Positions 11,166 through 11,254 of a stretch of DNA of 11,254 bases are shown here, piece after piece (positions within the stretch are counted from its first letter, which is position 1; every line of letters begins with the position of its first letter). This DNA is from Baffinella frigidus (lineage: Eukaryota > Cryptophyceae > Cryptomonadales > Baffinellaceae). The translations under genes and the position numbers were made by a program. A model generated the notes under the pieces. It did not search any database and was not told where the DNA came from. It worked only from the letters and a program-made list of their open reading frames with translations. The DNA lies in assembly GCA_026770585.1 (NCBI GenBank), contig MU646718.1, positions 199,097 to 210,350 on the forward strand, given 5' to 3'.

Positions 11166-11254
11166 GTAAGTGGCCGTCAAGGGTGGCACGGGCCCGCCTC
11201 GCCCCGCTGTTTCTCCTTTTTTTTTTCTGTAAATATCTCTCTCTCTCTTTCTCT

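Overview
The window looks like nuclear DNA of a photosynthetic eukaryote, most likely a green alga. A prasinophyte with a repeat-rich genome is my best guess, but I cannot fix the species. The reasons are abundant plant-type telomere-like repeats (TTTAGGG/CCCTAAA and the variants TGTAGGG and TTTCGGG), short exons in long repeat-filled introns, small fold-back elements with TA flanks, and no bacterial gene organisation. The first 24 bases are pure G and are probably a contig-edge or gap artefact.

Layout. Positions 25-3170 contain no gene I can defend. They hold two telomere-like arrays (about 776-1050 and 1371-1600), a 90-bp terminal-inverted-repeat element (557-646), two fold-back elements (1785-1960 and 2441-2547) and a duplicated dispersed repeat. 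From about 3232 to 10482 on the + strand lies one gene in nine exons, encoding a secreted or endomembrane histidine acid phosphatase of the multiple inositol polyphosphate phosphatase (MINPP) family. The nine exons join with consistent phase (230+136+101+74+159+223+79+52+44 nt = 1098 nt, 366 codons, no stop). They carry a signal peptide, the RHGxRxP catalytic motif (RHG|SRNP, split by intron 1), the conserved LRFFDHC, YADDLKHW, YGMAIN and LLPLLSLLGLFK blocks, and the HAE-type proton-donor motif as HGE (its Gly codon split by intron 8). About 100 C-terminal residues are missing and must lie beyond the window, if they exist.

The striking feature is the introns. Nearly all of them contain partial copies ('shards') of the neighbouring exons, always the splice-site-proximal part: 3' exon ends with their G|GT donor downstream of the real exon, and 5' exon starts with their AG acceptor upstream of it. 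Exon 7's 3' end is present five times, exon 5's four times, exon 3's 5' end four times and its 3' end three times. Exons 2, 4, 6 and 9 also have such copies. Most differing codons between a shard and its exon are synonymous (about 26 of 32 in the better-preserved copies, by hand count). This suggests that the shards came from, or still belong to, sequence under protein-level selection, or that the assembly has interleaved two gene copies.

Between the shards the introns are packed with fold-back MITE-like elements, telomere-like arrays, GA and GTTAGTGG arrays and a 34-bp minisatellite. Several inverted repeats flank exon 3 or cover the exon 6 donor and could shape splicing. The last 500 bases (10711-11254) hold microsatellite and dispersed-repeat sequence without recognisable coding.
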